Below are positions 42,827 to 53,730 of a stretch of DNA of 64,000 nucleotides, in pieces; position 1 is the stretch's first letter, and each line of letters starts with the position of its first letter. A model generated the notes under the pieces. The model was not told where the DNA came from. It saw nothing but the letters and a program-made list of their open reading frames with translations, and did no database searches. This DNA is from Streptomyces sp. R33 (GTDB lineage Bacteria > Actinomycetota > Actinomycetes > Streptomycetales > Streptomycetaceae). A program made the translations under genes and the position numbers. The stretch spans positions 3,199,501 through 3,263,500 of the forward strand of contig NZ_CP165727.1 of the NCBI RefSeq assembly GCF_041200175.1. The letters are read 5' to 3'.

Positions 42827-45800
42827 GTGCGTGCCTCCTGTGCGGTGTCCCCCTGGTCGGTGTCCTGTGCGAGCTCGGCGGCCACGACGCGCCGTCCGTC
42901 CCGCGTCCCCTGGTAGAAGCCGCCGAGCCGGCGGCGCAGCTCCTCCGCGTCGACACGGCGCGCCTGCTCGGGCGGCCGTGCGGCCTCGGGGCGACGTGCT
43001 GCCACCGTGCGCGGGGTCCGCTTGGGCAGCCCCTTGTCGGTGACGGTCTCGGGTCCCGCGTCGGGGTGGCTCCCCTGGCGGGGGATCCAGTCGGCCTCGT
43101 CGGGTGCGTGCCGGTGGGGCTCCGCCGGGCCGTCGGGGGCGACGGCGGTGGCGGTCTGCCCGGGGTGCGGCAGTCCTTGTTCCGGTACGTCGGCCCGCGG
43201 GCCGGCATCGGGCAGCCGGTCGGCGGACTCCGGGTCGGGGTCGGACCCCGCGAAGGCCTCGGGTCCCGCGTCGGGGACGACCCGCGCGAGGAGCTCGTCG
43301 CCGGGATCCCGCTCGACCGGGACCTCTGCGGCCGGGCCGGCGACGGTGAACCCCTGCCCGGCGCCGGGCAGCTCGGGCTCCGGCCCGGGCTCCGCCGGCA
43401 CCACGCGCGCCGGCAGCTCATCGGCGGATCCGCTCGCCGCGGTGAAGACCTGGTCGGCCGGAGGCAGTACGCCCTCCGGGCCGGCGAAGGCATGGCCGCC
43501 CGGGGCGGGCTCCGTCTCGGGCGCCTCGGCCTGGACCGTGAACACCTGCTCGGCGGGGGGCAGCCCGCCGTCCGCGGCCGGGCCGTGCGCCTCCGCGTCG
43601 GGCTCGAGCCCCCCGGCCAGATCCGGCCCGAAGTCCGGAGCCAGGTCCGCACCCGAAACCTCGGCGGCGGCCGAGGCCTCGGCCGCGGCCTCACCGAGCA
43701 GCGCCTCCGCGTCCGGCTCCGGATACGCGTCCGCGTCCGGCTCCGGCCCCCCGGCCGGGTCCGGTCCGAAGTCCGGGCCCAGGGGCTCGTCCGCGGCGGT
43801 CGGCTCGGCGGTGTCCCATTCCATGCTGCGCAGGAGTTCCGCGTCCGCCTCGGGGCCCGGGTCCCGGAAGGGCTCGGGGGTGGGGGCGGCCCCGGCCCGG
43901 GGCTCCGCGTCCCGTTCCGCCGCCGGAGGCACCCGGCGGGGCGGGATGGTGTTCTCGTTCGCCTCGGCGATCACGCCCGGCAGCCGGAGCTCCGGTACGC
44001 CCGGCGTGGCGAAGGTGTGCACCGGCGAGCTCGGCGGGGTGGCCGGGAGCAGCGACGCCGGCACGACCACCAGGGCCTCCGTGCCGCCGTGCCGCCCCGC
44101 GCGCAGCTCCGCGGTGACCCCGTGCCGGGCCGCGAGGCGCCCCGCCACGTACAGGCCGAGGCCCAGGCCGTGTTCCGCTTCCGGCTCCTCGTCGTACGAC
44201 TCGGGCGTGGCCAGCCGGGCGTTCAGCGCCTCCAGCCGGTCGCCGGTGACGCCGATGCCCTGGTCCACGACGGACAGCACCACGTCGCCCGAGTCGAGCA
44301 GCCACCCGGAGACCCTCACCTTGGCCTCGGGCGGCGAGAACGTCGTCGCGTTCTCCAGCAGCTCGGCGAGCACGTGCGAGATGTCGTCGGCCGCGTGCCC
44401 CGCGACCTGGGTGAACGGGGGCAGCGCCGCCAGCTCGACGCGCTCGTAGCGCTCGATCTCGCTGACCGCGGCCCGCATGACGTCCACCAGCGGGACGGGG
44501 GCCCCGGCGCCGTGGCCGTGCTCCTGTCCGGCCAGGACCAGCAGGTTCTCGTTGTGGCGGCGCATGACCGTCGCCAGGTGGTCCATCTTGAACAGGGTCG
44601 CCAGCCGGTCCGGGTCCTGCTCCTTGGACTCCAGCTCCTCGATGACGGCGAGCTGGCGCTCGACCAGCCCGAGCGTGCGCAGCGACAGCGAGACCGAGGT
44701 CGTCGACATGATGCGGCGGTGCTCCTCGAGGCCGGCCCGCAGCTCCGTCAGCTCCGCCTCCAGCGCCTCCCGGCCCGAGCCGAGCGCCTCGTTGCGGCCG
44801 ATGAGCCGGCGCGCGTCGGCGTCGAGGCCGGCGATCCGGGTGTGCAGGGAGACCGTCTGGTCGCGGACCGCGTTGAGGTGGCGTACGACCTCGGCGAACT
44901 CGTCGTTGCGGCCCGTGAAGCGGACCGGCTCCACCGAGCCCTCCGGGGTCGCCAGCCGTGCCGCGCCGCGGCGCAGGACGGACAGCGGCCGGGTCAGCGA
45001 GCGCGCGACGGCCGTCGAGAAGCCGACGGCGACCAGGAACAGCAGGCCGAGGACGGCGACCAGCATCTCCAGCCGGGTCACGTCGTCGTCGCGCAGGGTG
45101 GCGAGCACAGTGGCCCGCTGCCCGGCGAGGGTGGACTCGACGGACCGCATGCGGTCGATGCGGGCGGTGAGCGCGGGCGCGACGGTGGCGCCGTCGAGCT
45201 TGCGGTCGGCGGAGGACAGCGTGGGTCGCTCGGTGAGCCGCTTGAGGTAGTCGTCGGCCGTCTTGACCTCGGGGCCGGTGACGGTGGCGGCGAGGGTCTG
45301 GCGTACGTCGGGCCGCGCGACCCGGGTGAAGTCGTCGAGGGCGGCCTGCTCCCGGACGCGGGCCCGCTGGGCGGCGGTGGTCAGTTCGTCCACGACCGCG
45401 GAGTTGGGGAGCTGCTCACCGCGGGGGACGGCCAGCGCGGCGAGCAGCAGTCCACGGGTGGCCGAGGCCTGTTCCACGGCCTGGCCGAGGGGGGCCAGCG
45501 GGCGGTTGGTGGCGAGGGCGGCGCCGGCCCGCGGCGGGGTCAGCTCGGCGAGCCGGTCGCCCGGGGCGAGCAGTTGCGCGATGACGCCCGCGTACGCCTG
45601 GTGGGCGGCGAGGGCGCTGCCCTTGCCGTCGACGGCCTCGGTGCGGACGGCCTGGACGCGGCCGAGGGCGAGGGCGAGCGGCTCGTCGGCCTCGCTGCGG
45701 ACCTCGGCGAGCTGGCGGTCGGTGAGCGCGGTGCGCTCCTGGACGGGGACCTTCGCCTGTGCGCCGGGGCGGCCCTTGGCCACGTACTCGACGACGGCGT

Positions 45801-46047
45801 CGCGCTCGTCACCGAGGAGGTGCGCGAGGGTGAGGGTGTGCTGGGTCTGCTCGGCGAGCGTGACCAGCTGCTGGGAGTCGTTCAGCTCCCGTGTCGCGGA
45901 GACCACGGCTGGTGTGCCGGCCGCGAGGACGGTGAGGCCGGCGACGGCGACGCCGATGACGAGCCTGCTGCGCACGCGGACGGGACGTCCTGCGGGGGCG
46001 GGTCCGTCGGTGGCGGTGCCGTTCTTCCGAGACCGCTTCTTCTGCAC
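42823..46047 (-). CDS. Conservon sensor histidine kinase-like protein (CvnA-type) with nitrate/nitrite-sensing-type domain
   Basis: About 1074 residues. First membrane helix (VIGVAVAGLTVLAAGTPAVV), a ~260-residue extracellular NIT-type sensor, second helix (LVAVLGLLFLVAVGFSTAVA), HAMP, coiled coil and a HATPase_c domain (LAELLENATTFSPP; VVDQGIGV; EHGLGLGLYVAGRL). No H-box with a conserved phospho-His is obvious, as usual for CvnA. The last ~400 residues are acidic Pro/Ala-rich with imperfect repeats (DFGPDPAGGPEPDADAYPEP; PPAEQVFTVQ; PPADQVFTAA). Start taken as GTG at 46,047 (VQKKRSRKNG) with AGGA upstream; a TTG four codons earlier is possible. Confidence 0.88.
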   Translation of the reverse strand: MQKKRSRKNGTATDGPAPAGRPVRVRSRLVIGVAVAGLTVLAAGTPAVVSATRELNDSQQLVTLAEQTQHTLTLAHLLGDERDAVVEYVAKGRPGAQAKVPVQERTALTDRQLAEVRSEADEPLALALGRVQAVRTEAVDGKGSALAAHQAYAGVIAQLLAPGDRLAELTPPRAGAALATNRPLAPLGQAVEQASATRGLLLAALAVPRGEQLPNSAVVDELTTAAQRARVREQAALDDFTRVARPDVRQTLAATVTGPEVKTADDYLKRLTERPTLSSADRKLDGATVAPALTARIDRMRSVESTLAGQRATVLATLRDDDVTRLEMLVAVLGLLFLVAVGFSTAVARSLTRPLSVLRRGAARLATPEGSVEPVRFTGRNDEFAEVVRHLNAVRDQTVSLHTRIAGLDADARRLIGRNEALGSGREALEAELTELRAGLEEHRRIMSTTSVSLSLRTLGLVERQLAVIEELESKEQDPDRLATLFKMDHLATVMRRHNENLLVLAGQEHGHGAGAPVPLVDVMRAAVSEIERYERVELAALPPFTQVAGHAADDISHVLAELLENATTFSPPEAKVRVSGWLLDSGDVVLSVVDQGIGVTGDRLEALNARLATPESYDEEPEAEHGLGLGLYVAGRLAARHGVTAELRAGRHGGTEALVVVPASLLPATPPSSPVHTFATPGVPELRLPGVIAEANENTIPPRRVPPAAERDAEPRAGAAPTPEPFRDPGPEADAELLRSMEWDTAEPTAADEPLGPDFGPDPAGGPEPDADAYPEPDAEALLGEAAAEASAAAEVSGADLAPDFGPDLAGGLEPDAEAHGPAADGGLPPAEQVFTVQAEAPETEPAPGGHAFAGPEGVLPPADQVFTAASGSADELPARVVPAEPGPEPELPGAGQGFTVAGPAAEVPVERDPGDELLARVVPDAGPEAFAGSDPDPESADRLPDAGPRADVPEQGLPHPGQTATAVAPDGPAEPHRHAPDEADWIPRQGSHPDAGPETVTDKGLPKRTPRTVAARRPEAARPPEQARRVDAEELRRRLGGFYQGTRDGRRVVAAELAQDTDQGDTAQEART

Positions 46048-46447
46048 CGGTGCTCGCAATCCTGTACGTGTGCTCGTGCTCGTCTACTCGTGTGGCCGAG
46101 GTAACGGCCGGTCAACAAGTAAACGCCCCCTGCCCCCTCGTACCGCCTCAGACCTTTGCAGCGTGTTGGGGAGAGAGCCTGACATCGCCCACCCGGCCAC
46201 TCGAACGAGTGAACATCACGGATGAGTTGGCAACCAACTCGGCAGGGCCTCGTCAGAGGGTCGTCATGGGCGGGTGGTTGAAAGATCGATGGGGGCTTTG
46301 GCAATATGCCCGCCCACATCCCGCCGGGGGGCCGTGGAGCGCCTCGGAGGGCGGCCGGACGGCGGCGGTCCCGCCGGTTCCGCATTGGTACGGACTTTTC
46401 GGCGCATCGCGGCCGGCCGTCACATCCCGGGCGGGCAGAATGTCCGC
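46048..46447. other. 400-nt divergent region between cvnA-type gene and PP2C-like gene
   Basis: No gene. Carries two perfect short inverted repeats: 46,198-46,211 (cactcg-aa-cgagtg) and 46,224-46,240 (gagttgg-caa-ccaactc), 12 nt apart. They look like operator half-sites of a dimeric regulator near the cvnA promoter. No -35/-10 pair could be fixed with confidence. Confidence 0.5.
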
Positions 46448-47221
46448 ATGCGCATCGACCTCGCCTCGGCCCCCGGCAACCCGGAACGCCCCAACGAGGA
46501 CTGGCTATCGGCGGCGATGCCCGCTGCGGGCGGCGGAGTCCTGGTCGCCCTGGACGGGGTCACCCCGCCGAGCGGCGAGGTGGGGTGTACGCACGGCGTG
46601 CCCTGGTTCGCGGCCCGGCTCGGGGGCCGATTGACCGAACTGTCCGGATCGCGACGGGACATGCCGCTGGACCGGATCCTGGCGGAGGCGATCCGCGACA
46701 CCGCCGACGCACACCGCGACACCTGTGACCTTTCTCACGTGCGGACCCCGCAGGCGACGGTGGTGATGGTGCGCTGGGACGAGGCGTCCGTGGAGCACCT
46801 CGTGCTCTCGGACTCCGTACTGCTCCTCGAGGCGCCGGGGGGCGAGGTGACGCCGGTGCTCGACGACCGGCTGGACCGGATCCCGCGCGAGCTGCTGCGC
46901 ACGCAGGCCTCGGCGGACGCGCTGCGCAATGCGGAGGGCGGCTTCTTCACGGCGGCCGCGGACCCGGCGGTGGCCGCCCGCGCGGTCACGGGCCGGACCC
47001 CCCGCGGGCGGGTGCGGGCGCTGGCGGCGCTCACGGACGGGGCGAGCCGCTGGACGGACACGTTCCGGGAGGGCGACTGGGCGCAGTGCCTGGCGGTGCT
47101 CCGGAAGGAGGGCGCGCAGGGACTGATCGGCCGGGTCCGCACCCTGGAATCCGACCCGGCCCGCCCCCTCACCCGCGGCAAACGCCACGACGACGCCTCG
47201 GTGGCGTACGCGGAGCTGTAG
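46448..47221 (+). CDS. PP2C-like protein phosphatase
   Basis: 257 residues. Metal-binding acidic motifs in the PP2C order: NPERPNEDWL, VLVALDGVTPP, AALTDGASRW and GKRHDDASVAYAEL. The N-terminal methionine MRIDLASAPGN was chosen since the fold begins there. The family dephosphorylates Ser/Thr; some actinobacterial members regulate sigma factors. Its 3' end is 74 nt from the IS transposase, so the element lies just past it. Confidence 0.72.
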   Translation: MRIDLASAPGNPERPNEDWLSAAMPAAGGGVLVALDGVTPPSGEVGCTHGVPWFAARLGGRLTELSGSRRDMPLDRILAEAIRDTADAHRDTCDLSHVRTPQATVVMVRWDEASVEHLVLSDSVLLLEAPGGEVTPVLDDRLDRIPRELLRTQASADALRNAEGGFFTAAADPAVAARAVTGRTPRGRVRALAALTDGASRWTDTFREGDWAQCLAVLRKEGAQGLIGRVRTLESDPARPLTRGKRHDDASVAYAEL

Positions 47222-47238
47222 CGATCCGGCCCCGGGGG

Positions 47239-48715
47239 GTGTCTCTATGTCTTTCGTCAAGGACGTGATGCCAGGTATGAGGCTGTTTGGGATGGTCATG
47301 CAGCGAGGGTGACGGCGGGGACTCTGGACTCGTAGAAGGTGCCGTCGCGGAGCATGGCGAACAGGACGCTGATGCGTTGGCGGGCGAGGCGGAGGAGCGC
47401 CTGGGTGTGGGTTTTCCCGCGGGCGCGTTGGCGGTCGTAGTAGGTGCGGGAGGCGGGGTCGGCGTTCATGCAGGCGAAGGCGGAGAGGAACATGGCGCGT
47501 TTGAGCTGCCGGTTTCCGCCTCGTGGTGCGTGTTCGCCGTGGATCGAGGTCCCCGAGGATCTGGTCGTGGGGGCGAGGCCAGCGTAGGAGGCGAGGTGGG
47601 CAGCGCTGGGGAAGCTGGTGCCGTCGCCGACGGTTACCAGCAGGACGGCGGCGGTCCTGACCCCAACTCCGGGCATCGAGGTCAGGACCTGGTGAAGAGG
47701 GTGGGCCTCCAGCAGGGTGCTGATCTGGGCTTCGAGCGCCCGGCGCTGGTCGTGGACCGCGGTGAGCGAGGCGGCCAGTGACGGGATCACGATGTCGAGG
47801 GTGCCGGTTCCCGGGACCACGACGGTCTGTTCGTCCAGGGCGTCGAAGACCTCGTCGATCAGCCGGGCGGCCATCCGCGGGGCTTTCGGGCGGATGAGGT
47901 CGACGAGTCTGCGGCGGCCGGCTTTCCGCAGTGTGGCCGGGGATCCGTAGCGTTCGAGGAGCCAGGTGACGGCCGGGTGGTCCAGCCGGGGCCCGAGCAC
48001 GCGCTCCAGCGACGGGTGGAACTGGGTCAGCAGGCCGCGTATCCGGTTGCTGGTGCGGGTGGCTTCGGCGGCGAGGTCCTGGTCGAAGCCGGTCAGCACC
48101 GTGAGCTCGGCGGTGATCTCGTCGGTCAGTTCCAGCGACCGCAGGACGTGCGGCATGGTGCGAGCGGCGTCCGCGATCACCGCCGCGTCCTTCGCGTCGG
48201 TTTTCGCCTCGCCCGGATACAGGTCAGCGATCCGCCGCATTGCGAGTCCGGGCAGGTAGGCGACCTCGCAGCCGGCGTCGCGGGCGACGGTCAGCGGCAG
48301 AGCGCCGATTGAGGCCGGCTGGTCCACGATCACCAGCACCGTGCCGAACTTCGCGATCAGCTTGTCGAAGACGGCCCGCAGTTTCGGTTCGCTGTTGGGC
48401 ATCGGCTTGTCGAAGACTTTCTTGCCCGCCGGCGTCAGCCCGTGACCGTGATGGGCGCTCTTGCCGACGTCCATACCCAGGAAGACGGCCACATCGCCGG
48501 TGTCTAACATCGCACCCCTCCAGGGTGGTTGGATCCTGCCGGCCTCGGCGGCGGCACCGTGCTCGCGCATCCACGTTATGCAGACCTGCCGCCCGCGAAC
48601 TGCCCGGCATTGCGCCAGGCCGGGCGGTGGCCGGGTCTCTCATCAGCGTCTCCGACGGCACCCCACGGACCCGGCGACACCACCCCCCAGGTCATGCCTT
48701 CGACAGAGGGGACAC
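47239..48715 (-). mobile_element. IS110-family insertion sequence (approximate bounds)
   Basis: Built around the transposase at 47,296-48,510. Bounds rest on an imperfect inverted-repeat pair: gacatagagacac (complement of 47,239-47,251) and gacagaggggacac (48,702-48,715), 11 of 14 aligned positions equal with gaps. The true tips may extend a little (no target duplication is expected for IS110). The element sits between two convergent genes, PP2C-like and MarR, and disrupts neither. Confidence 0.55.
47296..48510 (-). CDS. IS110-family transposase (RuvC-like DEDD recombinase with Tnp20 domain)
   Basis: 404 residues. RuvC-like N-terminal domain: FLGMDVGKSAHHGHGL (first Asp), VLVIVDQPASIGALP (Asp where Glu is often found), and EAKTDAKDAAVIADAA (last two Asp). 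A coiled-coil region follows, then the Tnp20 domain (TSMPGVGVRTAAVLLVTVGD; APTTRSSGTSIHGEHAPRGG) with the Ser proposed to be catalytic. Start at ATG of MLDTGDVAVF with GGAGGGG upstream. Reading frame intact, so the element may be active. Confidence 0.93.
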   Translation of the reverse strand: MLDTGDVAVFLGMDVGKSAHHGHGLTPAGKKVFDKPMPNSEPKLRAVFDKLIAKFGTVLVIVDQPASIGALPLTVARDAGCEVAYLPGLAMRRIADLYPGEAKTDAKDAAVIADAARTMPHVLRSLELTDEITAELTVLTGFDQDLAAEATRTSNRIRGLLTQFHPSLERVLGPRLDHPAVTWLLERYGSPATLRKAGRRRLVDLIRPKAPRMAARLIDEVFDALDEQTVVVPGTGTLDIVIPSLAASLTAVHDQRRALEAQISTLLEAHPLHQVLTSMPGVGVRTAAVLLVTVGDGTSFPSAAHLASYAGLAPTTRSSGTSIHGEHAPRGGNRQLKRAMFLSAFACMNADPASRTYYDRQRARGKTHTQALLRLARQRISVLFAMLRDGTFYESRVPAVTLAA

Positions 48716-48776
48716 AGCCATACCGGGCCCGGAGGCCAGCGGCCCCATTGCAGGACCGCGAAAAAGATAACGGGGG
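48511..48776 (-). ncRNA. Candidate bridge-RNA end of the IS110 element
   Basis: Non-coding sequence of about 200-266 nt upstream of the transposase, longer than the downstream flank (~57-75 nt). In the IS110 subgroup the upstream end is transcribed as a structured bridge RNA that pairs with target and donor DNA. One stem is visible, 48,602-48,625 (gcccggc/gccgggc, 10-nt loop). The loops of a bridge RNA were not mapped. Inference from family knowledge plus length and placement. Confidence 0.45.
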
Positions 48777-49229
48777 CTACTCCTCGCCCTGGTTCAACTG
48801 GTTGAGCAGCCGCGCCAGTTCCGCGACCTCCCCGCGGTCCCAGTCGGCGAGCTTGCGCATGTACTGCTCGCGCCGAGCCCCCCGCACCCGCAGGAACCGC
48901 TCCCGTCCCTCGTCCGTCAGCCCGACCAGGAAGGCCCGGCCGTCCGCCGGGTCCGGTTCGCGGGCCACCAGGCCCAGCACCTCAAGGGCCCGCAGCTGCC
49001 GGCTCATGGTGGCCTTGCCGACCCCGAAGTACGCGGCGAGCTCGGTGGCCCGCTGGCGGCCCGCGGCCTCCAGGCGGACGAGCAGCCCGTACGCGGCGGG
49101 CTCCAGCTCGGGGTGCAGGGCACGGGCCATCTCCCCGGAGGAGGCCCTGGCACGCCGGAGGAAGACGGACAGCTCCCGCTCCAGGGCGAGGAACTCCTGG
49201 TCTTCACTACCCTGCACGTCCGCTCCCAT
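48777..49229 (-). CDS. MarR family transcriptional regulator
   Basis: 150 residues. Winged helix: RATELAAYFGVGKATMSRQL followed by LVAREPDPADGRAFLVGLTD (wing), typical MarR. No ligand indicated. It ends next to the IS element and lies downstream of lon in the same direction with a 114-nt gap. Confidence 0.88.
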   Translation of the reverse strand: MGADVQGSEDQEFLALERELSVFLRRARASSGEMARALHPELEPAAYGLLVRLEAAGRQRATELAAYFGVGKATMSRQLRALEVLGLVAREPDPADGRAFLVGLTDEGRERFLRVRGARREQYMRKLADWDRGEVAELARLLNQLNQGEE

Positions 49230-49343
49230 CGGTGGTGTCCTGAGGCACCAGTATTTCGCAGCGGGTGCGGCGACGGCCCGGGGCCCCGCCGGAGCAGGGA
49301 CCCGGGCCGTACGCGCGTGCGCGGGGCGGGGATCAGGCGGGGA

Positions 49344-51740
<2,397 letters not shown>

Positions 51741-51761
51741 GATCTTCCCTCCGGCAGTGAA

Positions 51762-51782
51762 GTTGAGCTATGCCGACTCAAT
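51762..51782 (-). promoter_or_regulatory. HAIR operator (HspR-binding inverted repeat) upstream of lon
   Basis: On the minus strand ATTGAGT-N7-GCTCAAC, against the HAIR consensus CTTGAGT-N7-ACTCAAG: only the outermost base of the left arm and the outermost bases of the right arm differ. HspR, the repressor of dnaK and clpB in Streptomyces, is also known to control lon. Its TTGAGT could double as the -35. Confidence 0.85.
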
Positions 51783-52167
51783 GCATGTGCGCCCCCCAAT
51801 GTTCCCCAACCCCCGTTCGCCTCCGGCGAACACGGATTCCGACGGCGGCTGCACCCGGAGGGCGCGCAGCGCCGCTCGGCCCGCGGGGGTTTTCGCCGTC
51901 ACCGACGTCGGGGGCTTCGCGAAGGCCAGGCGGGCGTCGGTGGATGGTGACCCCCGGGCCGGTGCCGGGGGCCACCTCGATGGAGCCGCGCCGCGCGTCC
52001 TTCACGTCGACCGACGTGACGGGCTCGGCGACCGTGGCGTCGGCGGTCGCCGTCTTCTTCCCGGTGTCCTCGAAGGAGCAGCCGTAGAGCAGCAGTCCGG
52101 CGGCGAGGGCGACAACCACCGTCCGGCTGAAGCGGAATGACGTGATGTGGGAAGGCATGCGAACCAC
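51778..52167 (-). pseudogene. Lipoprotein gene fragment, probably truncated DUF4097-type gene
   Basis: 129 codons as it stands. It begins as a normal lipoprotein: TVVVALAAGLLLYGCSFED is a good lipobox near residue 30, and residues to about 75 (EPVTSVDVKDARRGSIEVAP) resemble the first strands of DUF4097 adhesin-like proteins. Beyond TGPGVTIHRR it turns into low-complexity Arg/Gly/Pro sequence with no fold, and the beta-helix of a full-length member (several hundred residues) is missing. Its 3' end reaches into the lon HAIR box. Truncation by deletion is the simplest reading. Confidence 0.5.
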
Positions 52168-52266
52168 TCTGGTGCGCAGCCGGGCCGCTGCCGGTGGGGG
52201 CCGTACCCGGCCTCGGGGTGGGGGTAGCCCCCCAGCCCCCAGCCCCCTCCACCGGACGCACCGGAT

Positions 52267-53646
52267 TCAGACGCCGATCGCTCCGTCGATCCGCTCGCGC
52301 AGCAGGTCAGCGTGGCCGTTGTGGCGGGCGTACTCCTCGATCATGTGGATCAGCACCCAGCGCAGCGACACCTTCCCGCGCCACTCGTCCTCGGCCTCCA
52401 CGTCCAGGTCGGGCGCGGCGGCCGTGAACGACTCCGCGAACGCCACCTCCTCCCGCCAGGCCTCCCACGCCGCAGCGACGGCCCCCGGCCCGGACGCCGC
52501 ACCGTCGAAGTCGCCGTCCGGGTCCGCCTCCGACGAGAACAGGGCCGGCGCCTCCTGCCCCGCCAGGACCAGGCGGAACCAGCGGCGCTCCACGTCCGCG
52601 AGGTGCCGGACCAGGCCGAGCAGCGAGAGCGTGGACGGCTCCACGGAGCGGCGGGCCAGGGGCTCCGCCTCGAGGCCGGCGCACTTCAGCTCCAGCGTCG
52701 CGCGCTGCGCCGCCAGGACGTCCGTGAGCAGGAACCGCTCGTCGCCCGTCGCGGGTCCTGTGAAGCGGTCCTCCGAGGCTCCGAAGAGCTGCCCCCGCCG
52801 GCCCGTCACCGCAGGCCGCTCCGGGCGCATCGCCCAGTCCGTCCACGAGCCGTCGTACACCGCCAGGGAGGAGTAGCCGGCCAGCGTGGCCCCGAGGGCC
52901 AGGACGCACGCCGTCACTCCCGAGCCGCAGCTGAAGTACAGCCGCTCCCGGTCGCCGGTCAACGCGGCGAAGGCCTCGCGGAGTTCCCCGGCGGGCCGCA
53001 TCAGGCCGCCGCCACGCTGGAGGTCCCCGAACGGCAGGTTCACCGCGCCCGGCATGTGGCCCCCGCGCAGCCCCGCCCGCGGTTCCGGGGCGGTGCCAGT
53101 GAAGCGTTCGCGCGTACGGGCGTCCAGTACGACCGCGGCCGGATCGGCGAGGGCCGCCCCGACCGCATCGGCGTCCACCAGCAGCCCCGTCCGCGGCCGG
53201 GCCGTGAACGAGCCGCGCGGGCCCTCGTACGCCGGACCGCACGCTTCCACGGGCAGCCCGGCGGCGGTCCAGGCGGGCAGCCCGCCGTCCAGGACGGCGA
53301 CCCGGTCGAAGCCCATGGCCTGCAGCATCCACCAGGCCCGCGCACTGGAGTAGATGCCGGCGCCGTCGTAGACGACGACGGCGTCGGTGTCGTCGACGCC
53401 GAGCGCGCGTATCGCCTCCTCGAACGCGGCGGCGGACGGCATGGTGTGCGGGGCGGGGGCGTCGTGGTCGGACAGGGCGCCGTCGAGGTCGAAGGGCCGC
53501 GCACCCGGGATCCGCCGGTCCGCGCCGCGGTGGGCGCCGATGGAGGCGTCGAACACGACGAGGCCCGGATCGCCCAGCCGGGCGGCCAGCCAGTCGACTC
53601 CGACCAGCGGTCCGGGCAGGGCGGCGGCTGAGCGGGACAAGGTCAT
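52267..53646 (-). CDS. Sulfurtransferase (rhodanese) fused to a DinB-like (DUF664) domain
   Basis: 459 residues. Residues 1-275 are a tandem rhodanese: PGLVVFDASIGAHRGADRRI, AVVVYDGAGIYSSARAWWML and the active-site loop YFSCGSGVTACVLALG. Residues ~290-459 are a DinB/DUF664 helical bundle: DERFLLTDVLAAQRATLELK, LLGLVRHLADVERRWFR with the metal-binding His, and EYARHNGHADLLRERI with the closing His pair. These are normally separate proteins; mycothiol-dependent transferases belong to the DinB superfamily, so the fusion suggests sulfur transfer linked to mycothiol. ATG with GGAGGTG upstream. Confidence 0.85.
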   Translation of the reverse strand: MTLSRSAAALPGPLVGVDWLAARLGDPGLVVFDASIGAHRGADRRIPGARPFDLDGALSDHDAPAPHTMPSAAAFEEAIRALGVDDTDAVVVYDGAGIYSSARAWWMLQAMGFDRVAVLDGGLPAWTAAGLPVEACGPAYEGPRGSFTARPRTGLLVDADAVGAALADPAAVVLDARTRERFTGTAPEPRAGLRGGHMPGAVNLPFGDLQRGGGLMRPAGELREAFAALTGDRERLYFSCGSGVTACVLALGATLAGYSSLAVYDGSWTDWAMRPERPAVTGRRGQLFGASEDRFTGPATGDERFLLTDVLAAQRATLELKCAGLEAEPLARRSVEPSTLSLLGLVRHLADVERRWFRLVLAGQEAPALFSSEADPDGDFDGAASGPGAVAAAWEAWREEVAFAESFTAAAPDLDVEAEDEWRGKVSLRWVLIHMIEEYARHNGHADLLRERIDGAIGV

Positions 53647-53730
53647 GCGGCACCTCCGGAGGAGTCGGCCGTCCCCCCGACGGAGCGGCTCGTCGCCCAT
53701 CCTCCTACGAGGCCCGAGCATCCGTGCAAA

